This document shows positions 1-8,561 of a DNA stretch of 64,000 nt, in pieces. The stretch's first letter is position 1. Each line of letters starts with the position of its first letter. Under the pieces are notes generated by a model that was given only the letters and a program-made list of their open reading frames with translations, was not told the origin of the DNA and searched no databases. The stretch covers positions 62,001 to 126,000 of the forward strand of contig CAJTCV010000014.1 in NCBI GenBank assembly GCA_910574805.1, read 5' to 3'. A program made the translations under genes and the position numbers. This DNA is from Lachnospiraceae bacterium. GTDB lineage: Bacteria; Bacillota; Clostridia; Lachnospirales; Lachnospiraceae.

Positions 1-1
1 G

Positions 2-1135
2 TTTGCCTACGGACTGGAGAGAAAAAAGATCGTGGGAGAGGATAAGGTCTATGACTTCAGCATCGGGAATCCCAGCATCCCTGCGCCAAAAGAGGTGAAG
101 CAGGCCATCCTGGAGCTTCTGGAGGAGCCTGCAGAGGTGCTCCACGGGTATTCCCCGGCGGCTGGAGATCCAAAGGTGCGGCAGACGCTGGCGGACTCTG
201 TGAACCGGAGATTCGGGACTCATTATACGGCGGATAACTTTTATATGACCGCAGGAGCCGCGGCTTCCCTGAGTATCAGCATCAAAGCGCTGACGAATCC
301 GGGAGACGAGTTTATCACCATCGCGCCCTTCTTTCCGGAATATGAGGTATGGGTGACAACGGCGGGTGCAGAGCTGGCGGTCGTTCCGGCGGATACCGGG
401 AATTTTCAGATTGATTTTGATGCGCTGGAGAGACTGATCGGTCCGAAGACCAAAGGAATTATCATCAACTCCCCCAACAATCCCAGCGGCACAGTCTATT
501 CCGAGGAGACGGTCCGGCGGCTGGCAGAGCTTCTGGAACAGAAAGAGAAGGAATACGGGATTTCCATCTATCTGCTGTCGGATGAACCCTACCGGGAGAT
601 CGTCTATGACGGGGTGACGGTGCCGTTTGTGCCCAACTACTATAAAAATACGCTGGTGTGTTATTCCTACAGCAAATCCCTGTCCCTGCCGGGGGAGCGT
701 ATCGGGTATATTATGGTTCCGGACGAAGCAGAGGACTCTCGGCGTGTGAGAGCGGCTGTAGCAGGCGCAGGGCGCGCTCTGGGCTATGTGTGCGCCCCGG
801 TACTGTTCCAGAAGGCAGTGGCGAAGTGCGTGGATGTGTCCGGCGATGTCTCCGCCTACAGGAGAAACCGGGATCTGCTCTACCATGGATTGACAGAGCT
901 GGGATATGAGTGTGTGCGGCCTCAGGGGGCGTTTTACCTGTTTGTGAAGGCGCTGGAGCCGGATGCCGGAGCCTTTTCGGAGCATGCGAAGAAGCATGAC
1001 GTGCTGGTGGTGCCCAGTGACAGCTTCGGATGTGAAGGCTATGTGCGGATCTCGTACTGCGTATCGGAGAAGACCATACAGGACGCCATGCCTGCATTTG
1101 CCCGGATCATGGAGGAATACCGGGCAGAAGGATAA
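2..1135 (+). CDS. PLP-dependent aminotransferase (class I/II), 5' end outside window
   Basis: This is a fold-type I aminotransferase that moves an amino group between an amino acid and a 2-oxoacid. The reading frame is open to the window edge, and codons from position 2 (FAYGLERKKI) continue the N-terminal region of the family. The GTG at 32 is therefore probably internal and the true start lies upstream. Visible motifs are DFSIGNPSIPAP near the N terminus, NSPNNPSGTVY (substrate/PLP region), SDEPYREIVYDG (Asp and Tyr that contact PLP) and SYSKSLSLPGERIGY, whose Lys should form the Schiff base with PLP. A strong terminator follows, so it is not simply co-transcribed with the downstream fermentation genes, but its product could feed the same 2-oxoacid oxidation. 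Amino acid specificity cannot be read from the sequence. Confidence 0.9.
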   Translation, partial: FAYGLERKKIVGEDKVYDFSIGNPSIPAPKEVKQAILELLEEPAEVLHGYSPAAGDPKVRQTLADSVNRRFGTHYTADNFYMTAGAAASLSISIKALTNPGDEFITIAPFFPEYEVWVTTAGAELAVVPADTGNFQIDFDALERLIGPKTKGIIINSPNNPSGTVYSEETVRRLAELLEQKEKEYGISIYLLSDEPYREIVYDGVTVPFVPNYYKNTLVCYSYSKSLSLPGERIGYIMVPDEAEDSRRVRAAVAGAGRALGYVCAPVLFQKAVAKCVDVSGDVSAYRRNRDLLYHGLTELGYECVRPQGAFYLFVKALEPDAGAFSEHAKKHDVLVVPSDSFGCEGYVRISYCVSEKTIQDAMPAFARIMEEYRAEG

Positions 1136-1211
1136 AGAAGGGAGAAATGGATGATTTTTGGCATTTGAAGAGAAAGAGGTGCTGATCGGTTAAGGATCAG
1201 ATACATTGAGA

Positions 1212-1250
1212 AGAGAATTGCTGTATCATTTGCAGCGGTTCTCTTTTTTT
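1212..1250 (+). terminator. Rho-independent terminator after the aminotransferase
   Basis: A 12-bp stem (AGAGAATTGCTG at 1212-1223 with CAGCGGTTCTCT at 1233-1244, two G-U pairs) is followed by a T run. Confidence 0.85.
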
Positions 1251-1254
1251 GTGC

Positions 1255-1342
1255 ATTTTGAATAAAATATGTAAAATCAATTCATTGAATATAACGAAAA
1301 TATAAAAACATATTGCGTATTGCATGTAATGTGTGATATATT
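1255..1342 (+). promoter_or_regulatory. AT-rich promoter region upstream of the amino acid dehydrogenase
   Basis: The 346-bp gap 1136-1481 holds the terminator above and then an AT-rich stretch unlike the flanking genes. A weak sigma-A candidate is TTGCGT at 1313-1318, an 18-bp spacer and TATATT at 1337-1342. No clear operator was seen. The remaining leader to 1481 has no ORF I would support. Confidence 0.4.
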
Positions 1343-1481
1343 AAAACTACAGAACAGGTCATTCATGAAAAAGACCGGGGAAATACGTATGGACAGGTCG
1401 CGAACTGTGCCGTGCAGGGAACGTAAAACAAAAATGCAGATCATAAAAGGGTCGGCAGCACAGATCCAGGAGGTAGATCAT

Positions 1482-2816
1482 ATGGATACAAGAAGTTTAT
1501 ATACACCGTTAAAAGAAGAAGGACTCACCACATTACTCATCCGTTATGACTGGAAGACGGACAAGGGCTACATGTATGCGGCGAAGGAGTGGGATCCGGA
1601 TATCAAATGGAGCGATTACGGAAAGACCTTTTATACCCAGAGCCTGCTGACAGAGGATGACGTGCGTCTGGGTAACCGGGAGACCAGAGCGCTCTATGAG
1701 AAATACGGTCTTACAGATTATGTGGAAGAGATCTTCGGACTTCTTCGGGGCGGCAGGTTCTTTGGGCTGGACTGCTATTACAATTCTCAGAAGGACTGGA
1801 GATTTACTGCAAACCTTCACAATTATGTACTTGGGCATAATAATAAGGAACAGTCCATTTATACAGGAGGAATCCGCCGTCATGAAAAGGACGAGCCGGA
1901 GATCGATGTAATTATCGACGGACTGAATCTGGGGCGTGCGCAGAGTCATAAGAACGTGGCGTCCGGTATTCCCTATGGCGGAGGCAAGATCACAGTCATG
2001 GCAGAGCAGGTGGATCTGGAAAACAAAGACGAGATCGGTTTCCTTTCCTATGCGCTGGATCGCTGTCGTTTCTTCACCGGTCCGGACATGAATTATCCGG
2101 TGGAGCTGGCCGATGCCATGAATGAATATACCAGCATGATCTGTGCCGGCATGAAAAATAATCCCATCGGACCGTCCGGCGGACCGACTGCATGGGGTGT
2201 GACTGCGGCCATGAAGGAAGCTGTGAAATTTAAATTCAAAAAGGATACCATGAAGGGCCTGAAGGTCGCTGTTATGGGCCTTGGAGCCGTAGGTTTCCCG
2301 CAGGCAGAATATCTGCTGGCGGAAGGAGCTGAACTGGTCGTCTGTGATATGAATCCGGATGTGATCAAAAAGTTGAAGGACAAACACCCGGAAGCAAAGA
2401 TCGATGTGGTGGATGTAAAGGATATCCTGACTGTAGATGCAGACATCCTGTGTCCGTGCGCAATCGGCGGATTTATCACTGAGGAAGTCATCGACAACTT
2501 CAAGTTCAGGATGGTATTCGGAGCGGGCAACAATCAGCTTCATGCAAAAAATAAAGAAGAGGAGATTGCGCTGGCAGAGCGGATGGCAGCCAGAGATATT
2601 CTGTATCAGGAGTGCTGGGTACAGAATATCGGCGGCGTCATGTGCGGGACAGAGCTCCATCTGTACGGCGAGAAGGCGGACAAAGATGCGCTTCTTGACA
2701 AGATTGAAAAGGTCTGCAGTGAGAAGACCAGAATCAATCTGAAAGAGGCAGCGGAGCTTGGGATCACTCCCACGGAGAATGCTTATCGCTCTGTAGAAAA
2801 CCGGATCTACATCTGA
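1482..2816 (+). CDS. Glu/Leu/Phe/Val dehydrogenase family protein, probably leucine/valine-type amino acid dehydrogenase
   Basis: NAD(P)-dependent oxidative deamination of an L-amino acid to a 2-oxoacid plus ammonia. I chose ATG 1482 because AGGAGGT sits 8 bp upstream. An upstream in-frame ATG at 1320 lacks this. The product is 444 aa. Lys157 and Lys169 (KN...GGGK, 12 apart) match the catalytic/substrate lysines of the superfamily. Asp202 sits in TGPD and the Rossmann motif is GLGAVG at 266-271. Downstream, CAIGG near 326-330 and NNQL at 350-353 resemble the leucine/phenylalanine dehydrogenase subgroup (CALG, NNQL) more than glutamate dehydrogenase. The residue corresponding to the gamma-carboxylate-binding Lys of GDH appears to be Leu150, which would suit a hydrophobic substrate. 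It is longer than typical leucine dehydrogenases (about 360-370 aa). Neighbours (symporter, Buk, Ptb, 2-oxoacid ferredoxin oxidoreductase) support branched-chain amino acid catabolism. An automatic label of glutamate dehydrogenase is possible but less consistent. Confidence 0.8.
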   Translation: MDTRSLYTPLKEEGLTTLLIRYDWKTDKGYMYAAKEWDPDIKWSDYGKTFYTQSLLTEDDVRLGNRETRALYEKYGLTDYVEEIFGLLRGGRFFGLDCYYNSQKDWRFTANLHNYVLGHNNKEQSIYTGGIRRHEKDEPEIDVIIDGLNLGRAQSHKNVASGIPYGGGKITVMAEQVDLENKDEIGFLSYALDRCRFFTGPDMNYPVELADAMNEYTSMICAGMKNNPIGPSGGPTAWGVTAAMKEAVKFKFKKDTMKGLKVAVMGLGAVGFPQAEYLLAEGAELVVCDMNPDVIKKLKDKHPEAKIDVVDVKDILTVDADILCPCAIGGFITEEVIDNFKFRMVFGAGNNQLHAKNKEEEIALAERMAARDILYQECWVQNIGGVMCGTELHLYGEKADKDALLDKIEKVCSEKTRINLKEAAELGITPTENAYRSVENRIYI

Positions 2817-2839
2817 ATATCCAAAAAGGGGGATTATTT

Positions 2840-4150
2840 ATGGAAGAAAAAAGGGGAAGTTTTGGATCGAGGATTGGATTTCTGCTGGCAACCATCGGAT
2901 TTTCAGTGGGCGTCGGGACGCTGTGGCGGTTTCCGTATATCTGCGGGGAATACGGCGGGGGGCTGTTTCTTCTGACATACATTTTCTTTATGATTGTGAT
3001 CGGCGTGCCGCTGTTTACGGCAGAGGTATCTCTGGGAATGGCTTCCCGGAAGACACCGGTGGGCGCCTATCAGACGCTGTCCGGCAAAAAAGGCTGGGGA
3101 ATCGTAGGCCTTTTCAACATGGTCTGCATTGTACTGGTAGCCGGCTATACCATACCGGTCTATGGATGGATCATCAATTATATCATTGCGACGCCGCTGG
3201 GAACCTTTACACAGATGGACAGCGGGCAGGTGGCGGAGTATTTTGGGGTCATGTCCGGTGATTATGTGCGGGTGCTTGTCATGATTGCAGTCAACTGCGT
3301 GCTGACCATGCTGGTGGTGCGTAAGAATCTGCAGTCCGGAATTGAGAAGATTGCAAAGATTCTGCTTCCGACGCTGGCAGTCATTATGATGGCGATTGTC
3401 GTTATCGGACTGATGCAGCCGGGAGCCATGGAAGGGGTGAAATTCCTGATTGTTCCGGATTTTGACAGCTTCAGCGGGGAAGCGATCCTGACGGCATTGG
3501 GACAGACATTTTTCTCTCTGGGTATTGGTATGGCAGTCGCGTTGGTGTTCGGAAGCTGTCAGAAAGAGGGAGAGCTGAACGCAGTGAAAAATTCCACGAT
3601 CGTAAGCTGTGCCGTGATCTTTGTGGCAATTCTGTCGGGACTGATGATCTTTCCCATGGTGACGGCTCTGGGGCTTGAAATGCAGGCAGGACCCGGACTT
3701 ACCTTCATCGTTATGCCCAATGTATTTAATGCTATTCCGGGAGGACGGATGTGGGGAACATTGTTCTATGTGGCATTTTTCATTGCGGCGTTTTCCTCAG
3801 GGATCGCAGGATGGGAAGCGATTATACAATTCCTGATTGATCAGTTCGGATTGACAAGAGGAAAAGCGTTGATCGGGACGTTGGGTATTGTACTGGTCAT
3901 CGGTATCCCGGCGACGGTGTCGGATCCGCTGTTTAATTTCTTTGATATGCTGACCAATAATGTATTTCTGACACTTGGCTCCTTCTTCATGTGCATTTTT
4001 GTGGGGTGGATCTGGGGAATCGACAGATTTGCAGAGACGGTGGGTATTACGGAAAATAAGACGCTGACGCAGATTCTTGGACTGGTGATCAAATATCTGG
4101 CACCCCTGATAGTGATCGTGTTTTCACTCTCTTTATTTGGAATCATCTGA
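2840..4150 (+). CDS. Neurotransmitter:sodium symporter (SLC6/NSS) family amino acid transporter
   Basis: This is an inner-membrane secondary transporter predicted to import an amino acid with Na+. At 436 aa it has the length of bacterial NSS proteins such as LeuT and MhsT. The N terminus carries the family's unwound first helix signature, with GVGTLWRFPYICGEYGGG at about residues 25-42, followed by repeated hydrophobic helices to the C terminus. A GGGGGA ribosome binding site lies just ahead of ATG 2840, and the gene starts 23 bp after the dehydrogenase stop, so the two are probably co-transcribed. Known bacterial members carry hydrophobic or aromatic amino acids, which fits a supply of substrate for the catabolic enzymes around it. 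Exact substrate is not visible. Confidence 0.88.
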   Translation: MEEKRGSFGSRIGFLLATIGFSVGVGTLWRFPYICGEYGGGLFLLTYIFFMIVIGVPLFTAEVSLGMASRKTPVGAYQTLSGKKGWGIVGLFNMVCIVLVAGYTIPVYGWIINYIIATPLGTFTQMDSGQVAEYFGVMSGDYVRVLVMIAVNCVLTMLVVRKNLQSGIEKIAKILLPTLAVIMMAIVVIGLMQPGAMEGVKFLIVPDFDSFSGEAILTALGQTFFSLGIGMAVALVFGSCQKEGELNAVKNSTIVSCAVIFVAILSGLMIFPMVTALGLEMQAGPGLTFIVMPNVFNAIPGGRMWGTLFYVAFFIAAFSSGIAGWEAIIQFLIDQFGLTRGKALIGTLGIVLVIGIPATVSDPLFNFFDMLTNNVFLTLGSFFMCIFVGWIWGIDRFAETVGITENKTLTQILGLVIKYLAPLIVIVFSLSLFGII

Positions 4151-4152
4151 TG

Positions 4153-4197
4153 TACGGCGGACGGGAAGAACCGGGAGCTCTTCCCGTCCGGACCGTA
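4153..4197 (+). other. Intercistronic stem-loop between symporter and butyrate kinase
   Basis: GGACGGGAAGA (4159-4169) pairs perfectly with TCTTCCCGTCC (4179-4189), with a further TACGG/CCGTA outer pairing. No T run follows, so it is more likely an mRNA processing or stability element, or a partial attenuator, than a terminator. Confidence 0.6.
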
Positions 4198-4288
4198 TCA
4201 TCCGAACAGGGAAGAGGTCACACTGCCAAAGGGAGATCAGGTATTCCATATCAAGGAGAAGAAATGACAGGAAAAAGAGGATACAGCC

Positions 4289-5359
4289 ATGAAGAGAGAA
4301 TTTATATTTGTGATTAATCCGGGATCTACCTCTACAAAGGTCGCTTTATATGACGGGGAGATTTTGAGAGATGAACTGGAACTGAAGCACAGTGCAGAGG
4401 ATTTGAAAGGCTTTGAGGGGATCAATGATCAGCTGACCTTCCGGCAGGCGGCAGTAGAAGCTTATCTGAAGGAGAAAAAAGTGAAACTGTCAGATCTGTC
4501 TGCCATCGCCACAAGAGCAGGAGTTGTGGGGCAGCTGGAACCGGGAGCTTATGTGATCGATGATCTGTTTGCGGACCGGTCGCTTCATTCTTCCACGCCG
4601 CATCCGGCCAATCTTGCGCCTGTGATCGGCCATGCACTGGCAGAAAAAGCCGGGATCCGGGCATACGCCTATGATGCGGTGTGCGGCTGCGGGATCCCGG
4701 AGGAGATGTATACGATTACGGGCGTGCCGGAACTGAAACGTGCATTTCTGACCCATGTATTAAACAGTCGGGCGGTCAGTATTGCTCAGGCAAGGAAGGA
4801 CGGACGGAAGCTGGAGGAATCTACTTACATTGTGACTCATCTGGGGGGAGGCATCACAACCAATCTGGTGCATCAGGGCAGGATTCTGGATTTTGTAGGG
4901 GACGATGAGGGAGGACTTTCTCCGGAACGTTCCGGCGGGGTTCCCGTGCGTCCGCTTGTCAAACTGTGCTATTCCGGAAAATATTCTGAGAAAGAGATGC
5001 AGAGCAGGTTGAAGGGAAAGGGCGGAATTCTGGCTTATCTGGGTACCAACGATATCCGGGAAGTGGAGCGCCGCGTGGACAACGGTGATGAATATGCCCG
5101 TCTGATCTTTGAGACAATGGCCATGCAGATTGCCCAGGACATTGCTTCTCTTGCACCGGACGTCTGCGGAAGAGTGGATAAGATCATCCTGACCGGCGGA
5201 ATCGCCAGATCTGTGCGGTTCACTGATCTGGTCAAAAAGAGGGTCTCCTTCCTGGCACCGGTAGTGGTAATACCAGGCGCTTTCGAGATGGAAGCGCTGG
5301 CAGGCGGTGTACTCCGGGTGCTGCGGGGAGAGGAAGAAGCGCACAGACTGGAGCCGTGA
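4289..5359 (+). CDS. buk: Butyrate kinase / branched-chain fatty acid kinase
   Basis: Transfers phosphate between an acyl phosphate (butyryl-, isobutyryl- or isovaleryl-phosphate) and ADP, yielding the free acid and ATP. The 356-aa length is that of butyrate kinases. The N terminus FVINPGSTSTKVALYDG is the phosphate-1 motif of the acetate/butyrate kinase (ASKHA) fold. THLGGGIT and ILTGGIARS are the later phosphate/adenosine motifs. An AGAGG ribosome binding site precedes ATG 4289 by 8 bp. The gene is followed by ptb and then by a 2-oxoacid:ferredoxin oxidoreductase rather than by butyryl-CoA synthesis genes, so branched-chain acyl phosphates are a likely substrate. That substrate preference is inference from context. 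Confidence 0.93.
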   Translation: MKREFIFVINPGSTSTKVALYDGEILRDELELKHSAEDLKGFEGINDQLTFRQAAVEAYLKEKKVKLSDLSAIATRAGVVGQLEPGAYVIDDLFADRSLHSSTPHPANLAPVIGHALAEKAGIRAYAYDAVCGCGIPEEMYTITGVPELKRAFLTHVLNSRAVSIAQARKDGRKLEESTYIVTHLGGGITTNLVHQGRILDFVGDDEGGLSPERSGGVPVRPLVKLCYSGKYSEKEMQSRLKGKGGILAYLGTNDIREVERRVDNGDEYARLIFETMAMQIAQDIASLAPDVCGRVDKIILTGGIARSVRFTDLVKKRVSFLAPVVVIPGAFEMEALAGGVLRVLRGEEEAHRLEP

Positions 5360-5439
5360 CCAACAGTATCAGCCTGAGAGAGCCCCGGAAGGCTTTCCGT
5401 GAGCGAAGGCTGATGCGGAACAATAATCAGGAGGATTGT

Positions 5440-6318
5440 ATGGTATTTCATAATTTTGCAGAATTGAAAGCATCACTGGGACAGCAGAAGCGAAGGACGG
5501 CGGCGGTAGTCTGCGCCCATGACGAGACGACGTTAAAAGCGGTGGAGCAGTGCCGGGATCAGGTGGACGCAGTCCTGATCGGAGACGGGAAGAAAATCCG
5601 GGCACTGACCGATCTGCCCTGTGAGATCATACCGGAAGAGGACATGCTGACGGCAGCCCACAAAGGAGTGGAACTGATCCGGGAAGGCAGAGCAGATTTT
5701 CTGGTGAAAGGAAAGCTGGACACTTCTCTGATTCTGAAGGCGGTAGTGAATAAAGAACATGGCCTGCGTACCGGGAGGCTCATGTCCCATCTGGCTTTTC
5801 TGGAGCTGCCGGGGTGTGACAGGCTGGTCGTCCTGACGGACAGCGGCATGGTCATCCGGCCTACCCTGGATCAGAAAAAAGAGATTCTTCTGAATGCGGT
5901 GGAGACGCTTCGGAGGATGGGGTATGAAGAGCCGATGGTGGGGCTTCTGGCGGCAGTGGAGAAAGTAAATCCGCAGATGCCGGAGACACTGGACGCGGCA
6001 GAGCTGACGAGGCTGAACCGGGAGGGGGAGCTTCCCGGGTGCTATGTGGAAGGTCCGCTGTCTTATGACATTCTGATGAGTCCGGAGAGCGCAGAGAAAA
6101 AAGGATACGCCAGCAGGATCGTAGGAAATGCAGACATCCTGATGGTGGGGGATATGGCTACCGGCAACATCCTGGGGAAGGCGCTTACCGTAACGGCAAA
6201 GGGCAGGATGGCAGGAATCATCGTCGGAGCCGGCGCTCCGGTGGCACTCACATCCAGAGGCTCAAAACTGGAGGAGAAAGTAAATTCCATTCTTCTGGCA
6301 GCGGCCGGATGCAGATGA
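5440..6318 (+). CDS. ptb: Phosphate butyryltransferase (phosphotransbutyrylase)
   Basis: Converts an acyl-CoA and phosphate to an acyl phosphate and CoA, handing substrate to the preceding kinase. I place the start at ATG 5440, behind AGGAGG, giving 292 aa. The longer frame from 5356 overlaps buk and lacks a site. The protein belongs to the phosphate acetyl/butyryltransferase family: FLVKGKLDT, GRLMSH and the C-terminal GNADILMVGDMATGNILGKAL, a conserved stretch of that family, are present. buk and ptb are separated by 80 bp, with the order buk-ptb. Together with the downstream oxidoreductase they form a substrate-level phosphorylation route. Confidence 0.92.
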   Translation: MVFHNFAELKASLGQQKRRTAAVVCAHDETTLKAVEQCRDQVDAVLIGDGKKIRALTDLPCEIIPEEDMLTAAHKGVELIREGRADFLVKGKLDTSLILKAVVNKEHGLRTGRLMSHLAFLELPGCDRLVVLTDSGMVIRPTLDQKKEILLNAVETLRRMGYEEPMVGLLAAVEKVNPQMPETLDAAELTRLNREGELPGCYVEGPLSYDILMSPESAEKKGYASRIVGNADILMVGDMATGNILGKALTVTAKGRMAGIIVGAGAPVALTSRGSKLEEKVNSILLAAAGCR

Positions 6319-6422
6319 AGATAAAAGAAATTCCGCCGATCCCTGCCCGGAAGTTACAGGGGCCTGCAGGAGAGACGGTCAGTACCGCGGGAAAAGGGTG
6401 GGAATAAGATAAGGAGATTTGT

Positions 6423-7100
6423 ATGTGGAAGTCTGCAGTATCTGTCAAAGAGATAAAAAACAGGGTGTATCTGGGGGGACCCGGGAGCGGAAAAAGTGAG
6501 ATTGCCATGAACACGGCTCTTTCGCTTGCGGGCATCTGTCCCGGGAAGGTACATCTGTTCGACCTGGATCAGACAAAGCCTCTTCTGCGGTCCAGAGATG
6601 CCAAAGAGCGGCTGGAGCGCGGCGGAGTATGTCTGCATTATGAAAAACAGATTGCAGATGAACCGGTGCAGGCGGGTGGTGTGATCACCCGGATGCTGGA
6701 TCCGGAGTCTCAGGTAATTCTGGATGTGGGAGGCGGAGACACCGGGGCCCGGCTGATCGGGGGGCTGTCCCATCTTCTGTCCGGAGAAGATACCACAGTG
6801 TATTATGTGATCAACTGTTATCGTCCCTGGAGCGATGAAATCCTCCATGTGGATGAGACCCTTTCCTCGGTTCTGCGGGCTGCCAGGGTGAGGCAGGTGC
6901 ATTTTCTGGCAGACCCCACCCTGGGACCGGATACAACGGAGGAGGAGGTAGTGGACGGTATGAAGCACACGCAGGAAATGCTGAGGCCTTACGCACAGTT
7001 GGAAGCGGGATATGTCCTTTCTTCTCTGTATGAGGCGGTGAAGCCAAAGGTCTGCCTTCCGCTGTATCCTCTGGAACTGTGCGGCCAGACTTTTTGGTAA
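6423..7100 (+). CDS. P-loop NTPase of unknown role within the 2-oxoacid oxidoreductase operon
   Basis: A 225-aa protein of the P-loop ATPase class, with Walker A GGPGSGKS at residues 18-25 and a probable Walker B in VILDVGGGDTG around residues 97-107. The general look is of the MinD/CobB-like nucleotide-binding group, where a short ATPase domain makes up nearly the whole protein. There is no signal peptide, membrane segment or Cys cluster. AAGGAG lies 7 bp ahead of ATG 6423. It sits between ptb and the ferredoxin subunit with no terminator on either side, so it is probably co-expressed with the oxidoreductase. A maturation, cofactor or metal-insertion role for the oxidoreductase would be a reasonable guess but nothing in the sequence proves it. 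Confidence 0.75.
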   Translation: MWKSAVSVKEIKNRVYLGGPGSGKSEIAMNTALSLAGICPGKVHLFDLDQTKPLLRSRDAKERLERGGVCLHYEKQIADEPVQAGGVITRMLDPESQVILDVGGGDTGARLIGGLSHLLSGEDTTVYYVINCYRPWSDEILHVDETLSSVLRAARVRQVHFLADPTLGPDTTEEEVVDGMKHTQEMLRPYAQLEAGYVLSSLYEAVKPKVCLPLYPLELCGQTFW

Positions 7101-7184
7101 AGGAAAATCTTAACCAGCCGTATCGTCTGCCGGCACGGGGACATGGCAGTAACGGCGGCTGAATGTGAAGCAGGAGAAAATAAC

Positions 7185-7388
7185 ATGGCAGAAGTGACAA
7201 TTCGTAAGGAAAGTTGTAAAAGCTGTTTGTATTGTGTAAAATTCTGTCCGAAACATGTGCTGGAGACGGGGAGTCAGGTGAACTCCAAAGGCTATCTGTA
7301 TGTGGTGCCGGCACGTATGGAGGACTGTGTGGGCTGCGGGATCTGTGCGACCATGTGTCCGGATGCAGCGATTGAAGTATATAAGTAG
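7185..7388 (+). CDS. 4Fe-4S dicluster ferredoxin, 2-oxoacid:ferredoxin oxidoreductase delta subunit
   Basis: This is the small electron-transfer subunit that passes electrons from the catalytic core to free ferredoxin. It is 67 aa with two [4Fe-4S] motifs, CKSCLYCVKFCPK and CVGCGICATMCPD, separated by about 30 residues, as in delta subunits of pyruvate and 2-ketoisovalerate ferredoxin oxidoreductases. I chose ATG 7185 because CAGGAG precedes it by 9 bp. An upstream in-frame ATG at 7143 has no site and would add 14 atypical residues. The gene begins the delta-alpha-beta-gamma order typical of four-subunit enzymes. Confidence 0.9.
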   Translation: MAEVTIRKESCKSCLYCVKFCPKHVLETGSQVNSKGYLYVVPARMEDCVGCGICATMCPDAAIEVYK

Positions 7389-7457
7389 AAAAGGGCAGCA
7401 GCAGAAAAAGAACATATATTCTACATGAACTGCTGCGGATCAGAGTAAGGAGAACAT

Positions 7458-8519
7458 ATGGCGAGGAAATTTATGAAAGGCTGTGAGGCCATTGCAGAAG
7501 CGGCGGTCAGATCAGGGTGCCGTTTTTTTGCCGGCTACCCGATCACTCCGCAGAATGAGATCCCGGAATATTTTGCAAGGCGCCTTCCGGAGGTGGGCGG
7601 TGTATTTGTACAGGGAGAAAGTGAAGTTGCTTCCATTAATATGGTATACGGTGCTGCACAGACCGGTACGAGGGCGATGACTTCCTCTTCCAGCTGCGGT
7701 ATCAGTTTGAAGAGTGAGGGGATCAGCTTCTGTGCATCCGCTCGAATCCCCATGGTTTACTGCAATGTACAGAGAGGGGGACCTGGCATTGGAGCGATCC
7801 AGCCGGCGCAGCAGGATTATTTTCAGGCTACCCGTGCCAGTGGGAACGGCGGTTTTCGGATGCTGGTGTTTGCACCGGCGACGGTTCAGGAAGCAGTGGA
7901 TATGACTTATGAGGCATTTGATTATGCCCAGAGAGACCGCAATCCGGTGCTGATCCTGGCAGACGGTGTGCTGGGGACCATCATGGAGCCGGTGGAGCTT
8001 CCCCCCATGCGTCCGGAGGAAGAGGTAAAGGCACTGAAGGAAGCATTGTCCGACTGGACACTGACCGGACACCGGGCAGAGGAAAAGGCTCTGATCCTGC
8101 CGGGAGGATGGGCAGGCCAGGAGGACCGGTGCAGGAGAAATGCCAACATGTACGAGACCTGGGGAAAGGATGTACAGGTGGAAGAATATGAGACGGAGGA
8201 TGCGGAAGTGATCCTGACGGCTTATGGGATCTGCGGAAGGATCGCCAGATCTGCGGTCCGTCTTCTGAGGAAGGAAGGAATGAAAGCCGGACTGATCCGG
8301 CCGAAGACAGTAAGCCCGTATCCGTATGAGTCCTTTGACCGGTTGAATTATGGAAAGGTAAAGGCCATTCTGTCCGTGGAGATGTCCATTCCGGCCCAGA
8401 TGGTGCAGGATGTGGAACTGGCGGTGAAGGACCGCTGCAGAATCCGGACCTGTCTTCGCTCCGGTGGAGAGATCATGAGTCGGGAAGATGTGCTTAAAGC
8501 AGCCAGAGAACTAGTTTGA
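7458..8519 (+). CDS. vorB: 2-oxoacid:ferredoxin oxidoreductase alpha subunit (VorB/PorA-like)
   Basis: The 353-aa alpha subunit contributes the N-terminal pyrimidine-binding and transketolase C-terminal-like domains of a thiamine-diphosphate, CoA-dependent oxidoreductase. Motifs include GCRFFAGYPITPQNEIPE (YPITP loop), QGESEVASINMVYGA (the family's conserved Glu and Gly-Ala stretch) and RGGPG near residue 109. GTAAGGAG precedes ATG 7458. The separate alpha, beta and gamma chains with a two-cluster delta subunit match the VOR/POR group, not the single-chain PFOR common in Clostridia. Substrate could be 2-oxoisovalerate, 2-oxoisocaproate or aryl pyruvates. The branched-chain reading rests on neighbours, and the gene symbol is by family resemblance. 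Confidence 0.88.
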   Translation: MARKFMKGCEAIAEAAVRSGCRFFAGYPITPQNEIPEYFARRLPEVGGVFVQGESEVASINMVYGAAQTGTRAMTSSSSCGISLKSEGISFCASARIPMVYCNVQRGGPGIGAIQPAQQDYFQATRASGNGGFRMLVFAPATVQEAVDMTYEAFDYAQRDRNPVLILADGVLGTIMEPVELPPMRPEEEVKALKEALSDWTLTGHRAEEKALILPGGWAGQEDRCRRNANMYETWGKDVQVEEYETEDAEVILTAYGICGRIARSAVRLLRKEGMKAGLIRPKTVSPYPYESFDRLNYGKVKAILSVEMSIPAQMVQDVELAVKDRCRIRTCLRSGGEIMSREDVLKAARELV

Positions 8520-8561
8520 AAAATGAGAAGGCAGATGTGGAACTCTCAAATAGGAGGAAAT

